From contig JAHDHQ010000006.1 in NCBI GenBank assembly GCA_020631235.1, positions 1 to 64,000 of the forward strand: DNA of 64,000 bases. Reading direction: 5' to 3'. The notes under the pieces are model-generated. The model ran no database searches and was not told the DNA's origin. It saw nothing but the letters and a program-made list of their open reading frames with translations. A program made the position numbers and the translations under genes. Shown here one piece after another: positions 35,467-44,995 of the stretch (position 1 is its first letter; the number at the start of each line of letters is the position of its first letter). The stretch is from Saprospiraceae bacterium (GTDB taxonomy: Bacteria; Bacteroidota; Bacteroidia; Chitinophagales; Saprospiraceae).

Positions 35467-38235
35467 TTAAGACATAATTTGAAGTATTGACTTCTTATAA
35501 GTTCTGCCTATTCTACACTCTTTGCCATCTTTCATTTGGATATTATTTTGATGTATCCACTCTATCTCAGAGATATTAATGATGGTTCCTCTATGTATTC
35601 TGACAAATAAATCTTGATCTAACTTCGATTCAAACTCTTTTAGTGATGTAAGGGTCCAAATACTTTTATTTCTGGATACTATACGAGATCCATTGTCTTC
35701 TGCGAGTATATACAGAATATCACTTTTGTTTAATAAAAGTATTTTATCATTGACTTTTATTTCTAACTTATCGCCTATGGTTGACTTTTGTGAAGTAATC
35801 TTAGCTTCCAGTTTTCTTTGTAGGTCCTTATTTATTCCCTCTAATTCACTGGTTTTAAAAATTAGTTCTTGTTTCTCGGACTCTAATAATTTATTTATTC
35901 GTTTATGTAATAGGTTATTGCGGTAAAATAAAACACTAATGCCTAAAAAAGCCAAGGATAAAAGCAAAGCATAATTAGCAAAATATGGTCCTTGGTGAAA
36001 TGGTATATCAACATAAAACTCTAAACTTGCTTCACTGATATGTTTCTGTTGTCCCGGCAATTTAGCTTGTACGCTAAAATGATACTTGCGTCCTCCTAAG
36101 TCTTGAAAACGACTATTATTTACAGCTTCCCATTGAGTCCAAGCTCCATCATTTAGCTTATTGCGATAAACAATCAATTGATCTTTATGAAAACCTCCTA
36201 TTCCATAATCTATTAACACATCATTCGCCCCTCTTTCTAATCGTATGTTTTTTGTGTTTGCTCCTATGCGTTTTCCATTTACCTTAGAGATAATCACTTT
36301 TCGCTCTTCTGATGTATAGACCAGTTTTTGCGGATCAAAACAAGCCAACTGTGTAGAGCTTGTTATCCAAATATGATCATCTTTATCTTGAAAAAAACCA
36401 TTCTGGCCTGGCTCTATTCCATAATAGCCATACTGCTCATTGAAAAGTTGATAAATGAGTTCATCATCTTTATAATAGCTTTCAAGATCTAACATGATAA
36501 TACCATCCAAACTTGCCAAAAAGCATTGGTTTTTGGAGCTTTGGTGAATGGCATTAATTTGGGTGTGCTCAAAGCTTTCCATCATTAAAAAACCATCGGT
36601 ATTTGCATCGTACCTAACCAGTCCATTTACTCCACCAAACCATACATTTCCCTTGTGATCTACAAAACTACAGATGGCTACTTTTAGTGGAAGTTTACCT
36701 TGATCGTATTCGTAGTTTATTACTTCGTTTTTTGCATAATCGTATGAGGCAACTCCATTTCTACCACCAAACCAGTACTTTCCAGAAGAGTCTTTAGTTA
36801 TGGTTAAAATACATTTGTGATCAAATAAACTTGAGTCTATAGTTCTTATTAGCTTTCCTGATTGGTCCAACACTTTTACTCCTGGACATGCTGCTGAAAA
36901 TATATTTTTTCCGTCATTATAGACAAACAGCTGAGGGTTGTTCTGATCACAATGCTCATCTTCATAAAAAGAACTCACTTTTCCATCTTTGTACATAGAA
37001 ATGCCGACGCCAGTCGGAAACAATAAGTCACCACCATTGGTCTTTGTAGAACCCATATAGATGTATTTGTTACTGTTTTCCCATTGATTAGCGTTACAAT
37101 CCGTACTCTTTTTATCCAAAACGATGGATGTAAGCTCTTTATGATCAGTCGTTATTCCTCGGCCCCATGACCCAAAAATCATTTCTTTTTCTTTCGTTTG
37201 ATTCACCGTCCATATATTTTGGTGGGTTTCTTCAGAAAAATGATAAAAGGGGCTTTCCCTTACTTCTATTAAGCCTTTATCTGTTCCTATAAGTATCAAG
37301 TCATCACTGCTATCAGAAGAATGATAATAGTTGTACTTTGCTTCTATATTGTTTATAATCGTTTTTGGTTCGTTTCCTTTATATTCTACCAGTTTATCGT
37401 CTAATAATAAGCTTATAGTTTCTCCTTTCTTTTGTTGTTTTAAAAAAGTCTCGTTCTTTAAAAGAGTGTCGACACTGCCATCAATGCGCACATCGATGAT
37501 GGATAGGTCATCCTTATATTTATCTCTTAAGTAAACTAGGCTATTTCTATTTTTTTCGCAATGGTGGTTTTGCTTTGTATTTCTTGGCAGACTTAATACA
37601 TGTACAGTATTACTAATGGTCTTTTTCTCCTTTTTTGAGACTTCAAGCAAGTGACCTTGTTTTGCTACTACACATAACTTTTCCTGGCAATTATTAGGGA
37701 TCACATATTTTATTTGTTCAATGTCGCTTAACTCATCTACTTCGTTTGCGCTTTTGAAAACACCTTTTTCATAGACAATGCACCTCCTTTTTCTGCGGTT
37801 ATTTATCCACAATCGATCTTCCCAATCAACAAATAGTCTATCATACTCTGCTTTGTATTGTAGGCTGTCTGGATAGTCAAGCAAAGTAAAAGTACTCCCA
37901 TCAAACAGATAAACACCTTGATGGTTAAGTATGGCTATATCTCCGTTTTTTGTCTCTTCAAGGTCATGAACATAATCTGGCTTCAAGTCTATTTCTTCAA
38001 AGTTATCAAAGGATATACCGTTAAACTTGCTTATTCCTGCCCTTGTGCCTATCCAAGCCGTTTTATCTTTTGAAAATTTTATCGCATTTACCTGCATCTG
38101 AGGCAAACCATCATGAAGGGTGTAGTTTTTTACAAAAAAATTAGCCTTGTCTTTTGTTTGAGACAACAAGGAGCCATTAATTATCACACCCAGCAATAGG
38201 CAGATAGTTTTGGAGACTAATCTGTTTTGTTTCAT
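35467..38235 (-). CDS. Membrane-bound propeller sensor with C-terminal LytTR DNA-binding domain
   Basis: 922 residues. A signal peptide or N-terminal anchor is followed by a seven-to-fourteen-bladed beta-propeller of two-component-regulator type (repeats such as TAWIGTRAGISKFNG and KYWFGGRNGVASYDY). Then come a Y_Y_Y domain (about 640-740), one membrane helix (about 745-768), a coiled coil, and a LytTR domain (about 825-922, with FVRIHRGTIINI). There is no histidine kinase or receiver domain, so the periplasmic signal would act directly on DNA. The ATG at 38235 is preferred to an upstream TTG. It is 40 bp upstream of ggt on the same strand, so it may control or be co-transcribed with the ggt operon. 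Confidence 0.87.
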   Translation of the reverse strand: MKQNRLVSKTICLLLGVIINGSLLSQTKDKANFFVKNYTLHDGLPQMQVNAIKFSKDKTAWIGTRAGISKFNGISFDNFEEIDLKPDYVHDLEETKNGDIAILNHQGVYLFDGSTFTLLDYPDSLQYKAEYDRLFVDWEDRLWINNRRKRRCIVYEKGVFKSANEVDELSDIEQIKYVIPNNCQEKLCVVAKQGHLLEVSKKEKKTISNTVHVLSLPRNTKQNHHCEKNRNSLVYLRDKYKDDLSIIDVRIDGSVDTLLKNETFLKQQKKGETISLLLDDKLVEYKGNEPKTIINNIEAKYNYYHSSDSSDDLILIGTDKGLIEVRESPFYHFSEETHQNIWTVNQTKEKEMIFGSWGRGITTDHKELTSIVLDKKSTDCNANQWENSNKYIYMGSTKTNGGDLLFPTGVGISMYKDGKVSSFYEDEHCDQNNPQLFVYNDGKNIFSAACPGVKVLDQSGKLIRTIDSSLFDHKCILTITKDSSGKYWFGGRNGVASYDYAKNEVINYEYDQGKLPLKVAICSFVDHKGNVWFGGVNGLVRYDANTDGFLMMESFEHTQINAIHQSSKNQCFLASLDGIIMLDLESYYKDDELIYQLFNEQYGYYGIEPGQNGFFQDKDDHIWITSSTQLACFDPQKLVYTSEERKVIISKVNGKRIGANTKNIRLERGANDVLIDYGIGGFHKDQLIVYRNKLNDGAWTQWEAVNNSRFQDLGGRKYHFSVQAKLPGQQKHISEASLEFYVDIPFHQGPYFANYALLLSLAFLGISVLFYRNNLLHKRINKLLESEKQELIFKTSELEGINKDLQRKLEAKITSQKSTIGDKLEIKVNDKILLLNKSDILYILAEDNGSRIVSRNKSIWTLTSLKEFESKLDQDLFVRIHRGTIINISEIEWIHQNNIQMKDGKECRIGRTYKKSILQIMS

Positions 38236-38320
38236 TAGGGAAAGCAAATGTATTTATTTATAGTAAAAAAATGCCTTAAGCTTTAAAATATCCCTTTTTG
38301 TTACTATTTCGGCACAATTT

Positions 38321-38337
38321 TGTTGGTTTATTCAGCA
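38321..38337. promoter_or_regulatory. 17-bp operator, site 5
   Basis: TGTTGG-TTTAT-TCAGCA: one mismatch to the consensus TGTYGR-N5-TCRACA. Upstream of the DnaE2-like gene. Its centre is 41 bp from site 6, almost the same spacing as sites 1 and 2 at dinB. Confidence 0.62.
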
Positions 38338-38361
38338 AAAAACTAAGAAAACAGTTCTGTT

Positions 38362-38378
38362 TGTCGATTTTATCGTCA
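38362..38378. promoter_or_regulatory. 17-bp operator, site 6
   Basis: TGTCGA-TTTTA-TCGTCA: left half exact, right half one base off. The 11-mer CTGTTTGTCGA covering its left part occurs, in reverse complement, at site 4 as well. It ends 23 bp before the DnaE2-like start codon. Confidence 0.66.
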
Positions 38379-38386
38379 TATATTTG
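38379..38386 (+). promoter_or_regulatory. Predicted -7 box of the DnaE2-like gene
   Basis: TATATTTG is a full match to TAnnTTTG and directly abuts operator site 6, which would therefore cover the -33 to -7 spacer. The -33 element itself is not clear. Confidence 0.45.
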
Positions 38387-38401
38387 TTGTATAATTCGAC
38401 T

Positions 38402-41368
38402 ATGTTTTTATCTGCACATACCTACTTTTCTTTAAAATACGGCACATTATCTCCCGAAAACCTGGCTGAATATGCCGCCAAAGCTGGTATACAGTCCCTC
38501 GTTTTAACCGACATTAACAACACCTCTTGTAGTTACGCTTTCTATAATGCTTGTTTAAAACACAATGTAAAACCCATATATGGAATAGACTTTCGACAAG
38601 TTAAAGAAGAGTCCAACGCAAAAGTAAATCATCGTGAATTCCTCTATTTAGGTATCGCTAAAAATGCGGAAGGTATACGCGAATTAAACGCTTTATTGAC
38701 TTCTGCTTCCATGGAAAACACACATCTTCCTAAAGAAGCTCCTCTGATGGAAAACTGTTACATCATCTATCGCAAAATACCTAAAGGCATTACAAAACTG
38801 CGAGACAACGAATTTATAGGCGTTCGTCCGACAGAAGTCAACAAACTATACAGTTCTTATTTAAAAGACTTTTTGCACAAACTAGTCATATATGCTCCCA
38901 TTACCTTCTCTGATGATGACGGATGGAAAACACATAAAATCTTGCGTTGTATTGATTTAAATATCGTCGTAGGCAAATTAGACGCTAAAGATTGTGCCAA
39001 CACCTCTGAAAAAATCTACACCCCTAAAAGCTTAGAAACTCTATTTTCTCAATATCCAAAGATCATCGAAAACACTCGTCGTTTATTGTCAAGTTGTACT
39101 TTCGAAATGCCGGCACAAAAATCCAATAATCGACTATACTTCACTGGTTCCGAATCAGATGATTATACCTTATTAGATAAACTCGCATTAAATGGTTGTA
39201 AAAGACGGTATGGCATTAATAATAAAAAAGCACTAGAACGCACGCTTAAAGAGTTAGCAGTAATAAAAAAACTAGGTTTTTCTCCCTATTTTTTAATTAC
39301 GTGGGACATCATTCGTTATGCCCAAACCGCAGGTTACCATCATGTCGGAAGAGGAAGTGGAGCAAACTCTATCGTCGCTTATAATCTGTACATTACCGAT
39401 GTCGACCCACTGGAGCTAGATTTATACTTTGAGCGATTTATAAATCCACATAGAAGTTCTCCCCCTGATTTTGACATCGATTTTTCCTGGGATCAGCGAG
39501 ATGATGTAACTGATTATGTTTTTAAGCGGTATGGTAAAGAACATACGGCATTGCTTGCTACTTATAACACATTTAAAGGTAAATCTATCATTCGTGAAAT
39601 AGGAAAAGTGCTTGGCCTACCTAAAGCAGATATTGATTTAATTGTTGACCACCCGCTAGCAACACACAAACACCATCCATACGCTAAACATATTTTTAAA
39701 TATGGTAAGTTAATCGAAGGCTTTCCTAATTACTTATCTATACATGCCGGAGGCGTACTCATCAGCGAAAAACCGCTTAGTTATCATACGGCTTTACAAA
39801 TGATGCCCAAAGGTTTTCCCATTACTCACTTCGACATGTACGGTGCCGAAGATCTACATTTTCATAAATACGATATCCTTAGCCAACGAGGCTTAGGCCA
39901 TATAAAAGACGCGGTAACACTCATTGCAGAAAACCAAGGCAAAGCCGTAGACATACACAACGTAAGTGCTATAAAACAGGACCTGAAAGTCAAAAAGAAA
40001 CTTAAAGAAGGACACTGTATTGGTTGTTTCTATATAGAGTCTCCTGCCATGCGTGGTTTATTAAGTAAGCTGAAGTGTGACAACTATGTACATCTTGTTG
40101 CCGCAAGTTCTATTATTAGACCAGGTGTGGCAAAGTCTGGGATGATGAGAGAGTATATTCATCGAGCTCATAATCCTGAATCATTTACGTTCATACATCC
40201 TATTTTTGAAAAACACTTAGGAGAGACCTATGGTGTTATGGTCTACCAAGAAGATGTTATGAAAATAGTACACCATTTTGCTGGTCTTGACCTTGATGAG
40301 TCTGACGTGTTACGCCGGATCATGACCGGAAAGAAAAAAAACTCTGACACCTTTAAAAAACTAGAAGCTAAGTATTTTAAAAATTGCAAATCTCGTGGAT
40401 ATCCGGACTCACTTACTATGGAGGTGTGGCGTCAAATTGCCAGTTTTAGTGGCTATTCATTTTGTAAAGCACATTCCGCCAGCTTTGCTGTCGAGTCATT
40501 CCAAAGTTTGTATCTAAAAACATATTTTCCGCTAGAGTTTATGGTAGCTGTAATAAACAACTTTGGTGGGTTTTATCGGACCGAAACCTATGTTCATGAA
40601 GCTAGAATGGCCGGCGCTAATATCCAGGCTCCTTGTATAAACAACAGTCGTTATCTAAGCTGTATAATAGAAAAAGATATATACATTGGTTTTGTGCATA
40701 TTGCTGATTTAGAAAAAAGAGTCGCTAACAAAATCGTTCGCGATCGTTCCGATAATGGTCCGTACCTAAGTTTGCAAGAGTTTGTTACCCGTATAGACAT
40801 ATCTAAAGAACAATTAGAGATACTCATTCGTATCAGTGCATTTAGATTTACTGGTTTAAACAAGTACGAACTTATGTGGGAAAAAAATGCCGTACATAAC
40901 CCCGCACTTAAACAAGAATCTAGTCAAGCTCTTTTTAATACAGATGTAGAAACTTTTAGTCTTCCTCAACTGGAAGAAGGTAAACACGAACAAGCTTTTG
41001 ACGAAATAGAATTGTTAGGTTTTCCTCTTTGCTCTCCTTTCGATTTAGTAAAAACAAAAAGAAAAGAAAACATCTTGTCAGAACACATGTCGGCTCATGT
41101 CGGTAAGACTGTACGCATGCTTGGTTATTATGTGACTCGAAAGCCAGTGACAACCGTTAATAAAAAACTGATGGGTTTCGGTACTTGGTTAGACAGAAAG
41201 GGTAAGTTTTTTGACACCACTCACTTTCCTCCATCACTAGCCAGGTACCCATTTAAAGGTCGTGGCTGTTATATGATTACAGGTCGCATTGTCGATGACT
41301 TTGGTTTTCCTAGTATGGAGGTTTCCAAAATGGAAAAACTTCCTTACGTCAGCGATGATCGATATTAA
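38402..41368 (+). CDS. dnaE2: DNA polymerase III alpha-like polymerase, DnaE2-type (probable error-prone)
   Basis: 988 residues, clearly shorter than replicative DnaE of Bacteroidota. The catalytic aspartates are present: D356 and D358 in PPDFDID and D491 in FHKYDIL. The N-terminal PHP domain is degenerate: motif I reads LSAHTYFSLKYG and the TDH position reads TDIN, so PHP exonuclease activity is unlikely. The finger region has YQEDVM and GHI segments typical of C-family polymerases; an OB fold and tail follow. I chose the ATG at 38402 over a TTG six codons upstream because it fits the family start MFLSAHTYFS. Two operators of the dinB/S24 type lie 23 and 64 bp upstream, so it is probably the polymerase of an SOS-like mutagenesis set. 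The function is inferred from homology and regulation. Confidence 0.87.
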   Translation: MFLSAHTYFSLKYGTLSPENLAEYAAKAGIQSLVLTDINNTSCSYAFYNACLKHNVKPIYGIDFRQVKEESNAKVNHREFLYLGIAKNAEGIRELNALLTSASMENTHLPKEAPLMENCYIIYRKIPKGITKLRDNEFIGVRPTEVNKLYSSYLKDFLHKLVIYAPITFSDDDGWKTHKILRCIDLNIVVGKLDAKDCANTSEKIYTPKSLETLFSQYPKIIENTRRLLSSCTFEMPAQKSNNRLYFTGSESDDYTLLDKLALNGCKRRYGINNKKALERTLKELAVIKKLGFSPYFLITWDIIRYAQTAGYHHVGRGSGANSIVAYNLYITDVDPLELDLYFERFINPHRSSPPDFDIDFSWDQRDDVTDYVFKRYGKEHTALLATYNTFKGKSIIREIGKVLGLPKADIDLIVDHPLATHKHHPYAKHIFKYGKLIEGFPNYLSIHAGGVLISEKPLSYHTALQMMPKGFPITHFDMYGAEDLHFHKYDILSQRGLGHIKDAVTLIAENQGKAVDIHNVSAIKQDLKVKKKLKEGHCIGCFYIESPAMRGLLSKLKCDNYVHLVAASSIIRPGVAKSGMMREYIHRAHNPESFTFIHPIFEKHLGETYGVMVYQEDVMKIVHHFAGLDLDESDVLRRIMTGKKKNSDTFKKLEAKYFKNCKSRGYPDSLTMEVWRQIASFSGYSFCKAHSASFAVESFQSLYLKTYFPLEFMVAVINNFGGFYRTETYVHEARMAGANIQAPCINNSRYLSCIIEKDIYIGFVHIADLEKRVANKIVRDRSDNGPYLSLQEFVTRIDISKEQLEILIRISAFRFTGLNKYELMWEKNAVHNPALKQESSQALFNTDVETFSLPQLEEGKHEQAFDEIELLGFPLCSPFDLVKTKRKENILSEHMSAHVGKTVRMLGYYVTRKPVTTVNKKLMGFGTWLDRKGKFFDTTHFPPSLARYPFKGRGCYMITGRIVDDFGFPSMEVSKMEKLPYVSDDRY

Positions 41369-42811
41369 TTAGTTTTTCACAAGTTTTTTATAATAGTTTT
41401 GATCATTAGTGCACACCTGTAAGTGATAAATACCTGAAGGCAAATGACTTAAATAGCCTTCTTGGTTTAATTTAATTATAGGACCATTCAACAATGTTTG
41501 TCCTTCCATATTATACAACTTGAAGAAGGCTGTGTCTTCAATGTTAGAGTGTATATGTACCTCATCAGAAAATGGGTTAGGATAAACATCAAGCTCTTCG
41601 AAAGATAGATCTAAGGATGTGGAAATAGCGTTTCTAAAATCAAAAATATACACATCACCAGCACTGTTTAAACCATTTGAAGTGCCTATAATTCCAAAAT
41701 CTCCAGCCATGTCAATTACAAACCCTTGCCAACTTAATGAAGAGGATTCGGAGAAAGCAAAATCCTCAAGCAATGTCCAGTTATTCGTCTCAGATTTATC
41801 ATAAATCAACATATGATGGGGGTCTTGTAAGTTACCATCAAAATCATGAACTCCGACCATAGCAAAACGATCTGATTGAGCAATTTGTCTACCTGTTTCT
41901 TGCATATCAAAACCCTCCGGCTCTATGGTTTGCTCCAGCAACCATTCATTTCCACTATAGGCATACACATATATACCTCCCAAACCCACATCTTGAGAAG
42001 GAGGCATATAATTACCGACTAACAACTGGTTTCCAGAAAGATCAACCGAAAAAGCAGGGATCTGGACGATTAAGTTTGTTCCTGGCACATCTATGGTTTC
42101 TTGATGCTCCCATCCATCTTCTACTCTGCTGTATAAAAATATTACTTGTCTGACTGGACCATCTTCGCGAACAACTGAAGAAAGAGCTAGCCATTGGTCG
42201 TTAACTGACATCGATCTACCAAAAGAAATTTCCGACTCCTCTCCAGGGGATATAAACGTAGTTTGCTCCTCCCAGTTATCTCCTGTTTTTTTAAAAGAAA
42301 CAACAGCTCCCGTCTGCATAAAACCATGATCTGGGGCAGAAACAAATACCTCTTCACCATAAATAATAGACGTTATACCGAAACCAGACTCAGAAAACAC
42401 CGCGGAGCTTGGTGTTAAAACACCATCTAGTTCCCATTCGCCATTGATTAGCTCATATACATAAGACTTGCCGACTTCGGTAGTACTCCAGTGATCCTTG
42501 GGTGCACCAACAACTAGATACTTATCAGACATAGATAAACCAAAACCAAACCAATCACCTATTTCTAAATCTCCAGGAGCTATATTCTGAGAAAACACCC
42601 ACTCATCTCCATCTCTTTTATATATAGTTACTAATCCTTTTTCCGAATTATGAAAAAATGAGCCGACTGCCGCATAATCTTCATTCATTGCAACATAGCT
42701 CCCAAACTGAGCGCTATTAGGTAAATTATCATTAGTTATATGATTAAGCTTGATCTGACTAAAAACAAATATGGGAAACAAAACAAATAGGATAATGATG
42801 GTTCTTTTCAT
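41369..42811 (-). CDS. Secreted FG-GAP-like repeat protein, T9SS type A
   Basis: 480 residues. A signal peptide ends VFSQ. The body has about seven repeats of the FG-GAP / 'DYAAVGSFF' kind (VAMNEDYAAVG, MSDKYLVVGAP, VNDQWLALSS), which build a beta-propeller. The C terminus is a T9SS type A sorting domain (DVYPNPFSDEV onward, about 400-480). It should be exported to the surface; the ligand is unknown. Its stop codon is directly adjacent, with no gap, to that of the convergent DnaE2-like gene. The upstream gap to 43093 is AT-rich with no visible gene. Confidence 0.85.
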   Translation of the reverse strand: MKRTIIILFVLFPIFVFSQIKLNHITNDNLPNSAQFGSYVAMNEDYAAVGSFFHNSEKGLVTIYKRDGDEWVFSQNIAPGDLEIGDWFGFGLSMSDKYLVVGAPKDHWSTTEVGKSYVYELINGEWELDGVLTPSSAVFSESGFGITSIIYGEEVFVSAPDHGFMQTGAVVSFKKTGDNWEEQTTFISPGEESEISFGRSMSVNDQWLALSSVVREDGPVRQVIFLYSRVEDGWEHQETIDVPGTNLIVQIPAFSVDLSGNQLLVGNYMPPSQDVGLGGIYVYAYSGNEWLLEQTIEPEGFDMQETGRQIAQSDRFAMVGVHDFDGNLQDPHHMLIYDKSETNNWTLLEDFAFSESSSLSWQGFVIDMAGDFGIIGTSNGLNSAGDVYIFDFRNAISTSLDLSFEELDVYPNPFSDEVHIHSNIEDTAFFKLYNMEGQTLLNGPIIKLNQEGYLSHLPSGIYHLQVCTNDQNYYKKLVKN

Positions 42812-43046
42812 GATTTACTTTTTTGATTACATATATATAATCTAAATCAACGCTGTTTCGTTGCAAGCAATATTGGAAAATAAATAAAAAACAAAAAATA
42901 GATGTAAGAAGCTATACGTGTCTTTTTATGATCGGTGAGCCTCTCTCAACTAAAAGATAATAAGAACTAGTCTACTTTTAAGTTACTTTTAACACAATTC
43001 ACCATCTAAATAACGTTAGCATATACGTCTAACTAAATAAGATGCG

Positions 43047-43054
43047 TAATTTTG
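43047..43054 (+). promoter_or_regulatory. Possible -7 box for the lipoprotein gene at 43093
   Basis: TAATTTTG matches TAnnTTTG and would give a 5' leader of about 30 bases. I find no convincing -33 element. Confidence 0.35.
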
Positions 43055-43092
43055 CGCAAATTTTTACAAGCAAAACATTATAATCTAATACA

Positions 43093-44337
43093 ATGAAGAA
43101 ATTACATTTAATGGCGGTACTATTTGCTGCCTCAGCTATCTTTTTTACATCATGTGATCCTGAACCGGCTGGTCCAGATGTAGCTTTACTTTCTGAAACT
43201 GGTTTTTTATCCACTGATGCAACGGTAAGTGCTGGAGAAACTTTCAGTGTCCGTGTAAGTGCTGGACAAGGAGAAGCTGAATTAAACACTTTTAGTGTAA
43301 TTGCCGATGGTGTAACTATTCCGTTCGGAGATTTTCTAGTGGATGGTGTTAGTGCATCAGCAAACCCTGCAATTTTATTTGATGCTGAACGTGTGAGTTT
43401 CACAAAAGATGTAACATTGACTGCACCTTCAATAGATGGATCAACTGTTTACAGTTTTGAAGTGGCTGATCTTGATGGAAATGTAAGCTCAGCAGACTTA
43501 ACTATCACAGTAGGTGGTGGAACAGGTACTGGAGGAGATCCTAACGAGCCACCTTCTTTTGATGCGACAGGTAGCAGTAACGTAGATGTAGAAGGAGGAA
43601 CTCTTTACTCTACAACTATTTCTGCTTTTCCAGCAGGCGAAGCTAAACTTGCACAAATTGCAGTATATCAAGACGGTTCTTTAATCGATGCTTCTAGATG
43701 TACTTTAGGCTCAACAGCTTTTGATGCAAACGAGTTTAATTTACCTGAAGAATACCAAAGTGGTATAGATGCAGAAATGTTGTTTATCAGAGTTCATGAT
43801 ACTGGATCTGCTTTATACAGAATTGAAGTTATTGACGAGTATGGAAACTTTAATTCGATCGAAAAAACAATCAATGCTGGAGCTGCTGGAACACCTGTAG
43901 ATTTACTAACTGGTGTCCTTCTAAATGCAGCAGGACCAGCTGGAACTGGAGGATTAGACTTAAATACTGGAACTGGAACAGGCTCAACTGCTGCCGGTGC
44001 TGATATTAAAGATGAAGGAATAGATAATGGTCCTATCGACACAAACTGGAAGCAACAAATTTCGGGAACTAATGGATCTGTGGTAAAATACTTAATTGCA
44101 GGACAAAACGGATTAGCAGAAGGTTTTACTTTTGGTGGTGTAGATTCTAAGGAAACGGTTTCAGCTATTTTTGATAATGGTGTGGATTTTTCTGGAGGAG
44201 TAAGTAACGAAGTAGCTACAGGTGATATGTTTACTGTTAGAAATGCAGATGGTGAAACGTTTGCTTTGTTAGTGACAGCCGTTAATACAACTACTGACAA
44301 TAATTCTGATTCTTACACTTTTGATATTAAGTTCTAA
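43093..44337 (+). CDS. Predicted lipoprotein with Ig-like domains, function unknown
   Basis: 414 residues. The signal peptide ends in the lipobox FFTSC (Cys21). Two Ig/cadherin-like beta domains (about 30-140 and 155-260), each ending in a D-x-x-G-N-x-x-S/F pattern, are joined by a Gly/Thr linker (GGGTGTGGDP). A Gly-rich C-terminal domain follows. No family is recognised. Codon use and base composition are more regular and G-rich than in the neighbours, as often seen in highly expressed surface lipoproteins. It is a single-gene unit with its own promoter and terminator. Confidence 0.8.
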   Translation: MKKLHLMAVLFAASAIFFTSCDPEPAGPDVALLSETGFLSTDATVSAGETFSVRVSAGQGEAELNTFSVIADGVTIPFGDFLVDGVSASANPAILFDAERVSFTKDVTLTAPSIDGSTVYSFEVADLDGNVSSADLTITVGGGTGTGGDPNEPPSFDATGSSNVDVEGGTLYSTTISAFPAGEAKLAQIAVYQDGSLIDASRCTLGSTAFDANEFNLPEEYQSGIDAEMLFIRVHDTGSALYRIEVIDEYGNFNSIEKTINAGAAGTPVDLLTGVLLNAAGPAGTGGLDLNTGTGTGSTAAGADIKDEGIDNGPIDTNWKQQISGTNGSVVKYLIAGQNGLAEGFTFGGVDSKETVSAIFDNGVDFSGGVSNEVATGDMFTVRNADGETFALLVTAVNTTTDNNSDSYTFDIKF

Positions 44338-44364
44338 GCAATCAGGCTTAACAAATACATGAAG

Positions 44365-44394
44365 AGGTGAGGCCATTAGGCTTCACCTTTTTTT
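44365..44394 (+). terminator. Rho-independent terminator
   Basis: A 10-bp stem (44365-44374 with 44379-44388, one G-T pair), ATTA loop and T7 tract, 27 bp after the lipoprotein stop. It abuts the stop of the convergent rnhB gene. Confidence 0.85.
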
Positions 44395-44995
44395 ATGGAA
44401 ACAATCCTAGTTGTTCTGGTTTTAATAACTGAAAACTTTGGCGGTGTATTAATGAAACACCAAGCTCTTTAATCGCTTTTCTATGGGCCAATGTCGGGTA
44501 TCCTTTGTTTGTGCTCCATGCGTACCCTGGAAATCTTTTATCCATTTTTAACATATATCTATCTCTGTATACCTTAGCTAATATTGAAGCCGCAGCAATA
44601 GATATATATTTTCCATCTCCTTTGATAATACAACTATACCCTATCTTTTTATAGGGTTTAAATCGATTTCCATCTACAATAATATGGTTCGGCTTTACAC
44701 TTAATTTATTCAGGGCTTTGTGCATAGCCTTAAAAGATGCGTTTAAGATGTTTATCTTATCTATTTCTGTATGCGAACATTTTTGTACACTAAAGGAAAT
44801 GGCTTCTTCTTCTATGATTGCACACAGCTCTTCTCTTTGTTGGTGATTTAACTTTTTCGAGTCATTAATCCGTTGGTTTGTATATCCTTTAGGAAAAACA
44901 ACGGCAGCGGCATAAACGGGTCCGGCTAGACAACCTCTCCCCGCTTCATCACAACCTGCCTCATATAAAACATTTGTATGGTTTGCTAACAACAT
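44393..44995 (-). CDS. rnhB: Ribonuclease HII
   Basis: 200 residues, the usual length. It removes RNA, including single ribonucleotides, from RNA-DNA hybrids. The first acidic residues lie in AGCDEAGRGCLAGP (D16, E17), with the later catalytic aspartates in IIVDGNRFKP and AKVYRDR. A longer in-frame reading exists upstream, but the ATG at 44995 gives the standard family start. Divergent from the RND-type gene at 45106 with 110 bp between. Confidence 0.93.
   Translation of the reverse strand: MLLANHTNVLYEAGCDEAGRGCLAGPVYAAAVVFPKGYTNQRINDSKKLNHQQREELCAIIEEEAISFSVQKCSHTEIDKINILNASFKAMHKALNKLSVKPNHIIVDGNRFKPYKKIGYSCIIKGDGKYISIAAASILAKVYRDRYMLKMDKRFPGYAWSTNKGYPTLAHRKAIKELGVSLIHRQSFQLLKPEQLGLFP

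Noticed and set aside
43794-44300. 168-residue open frame antisense to the lipoprotein gene
   Set aside because: It runs fully opposite a gene with a clear signal peptide and lipobox; its translation is Pro/Val/Ser-rich with no domain, as expected from reverse reading of Gly/Thr-rich codons.
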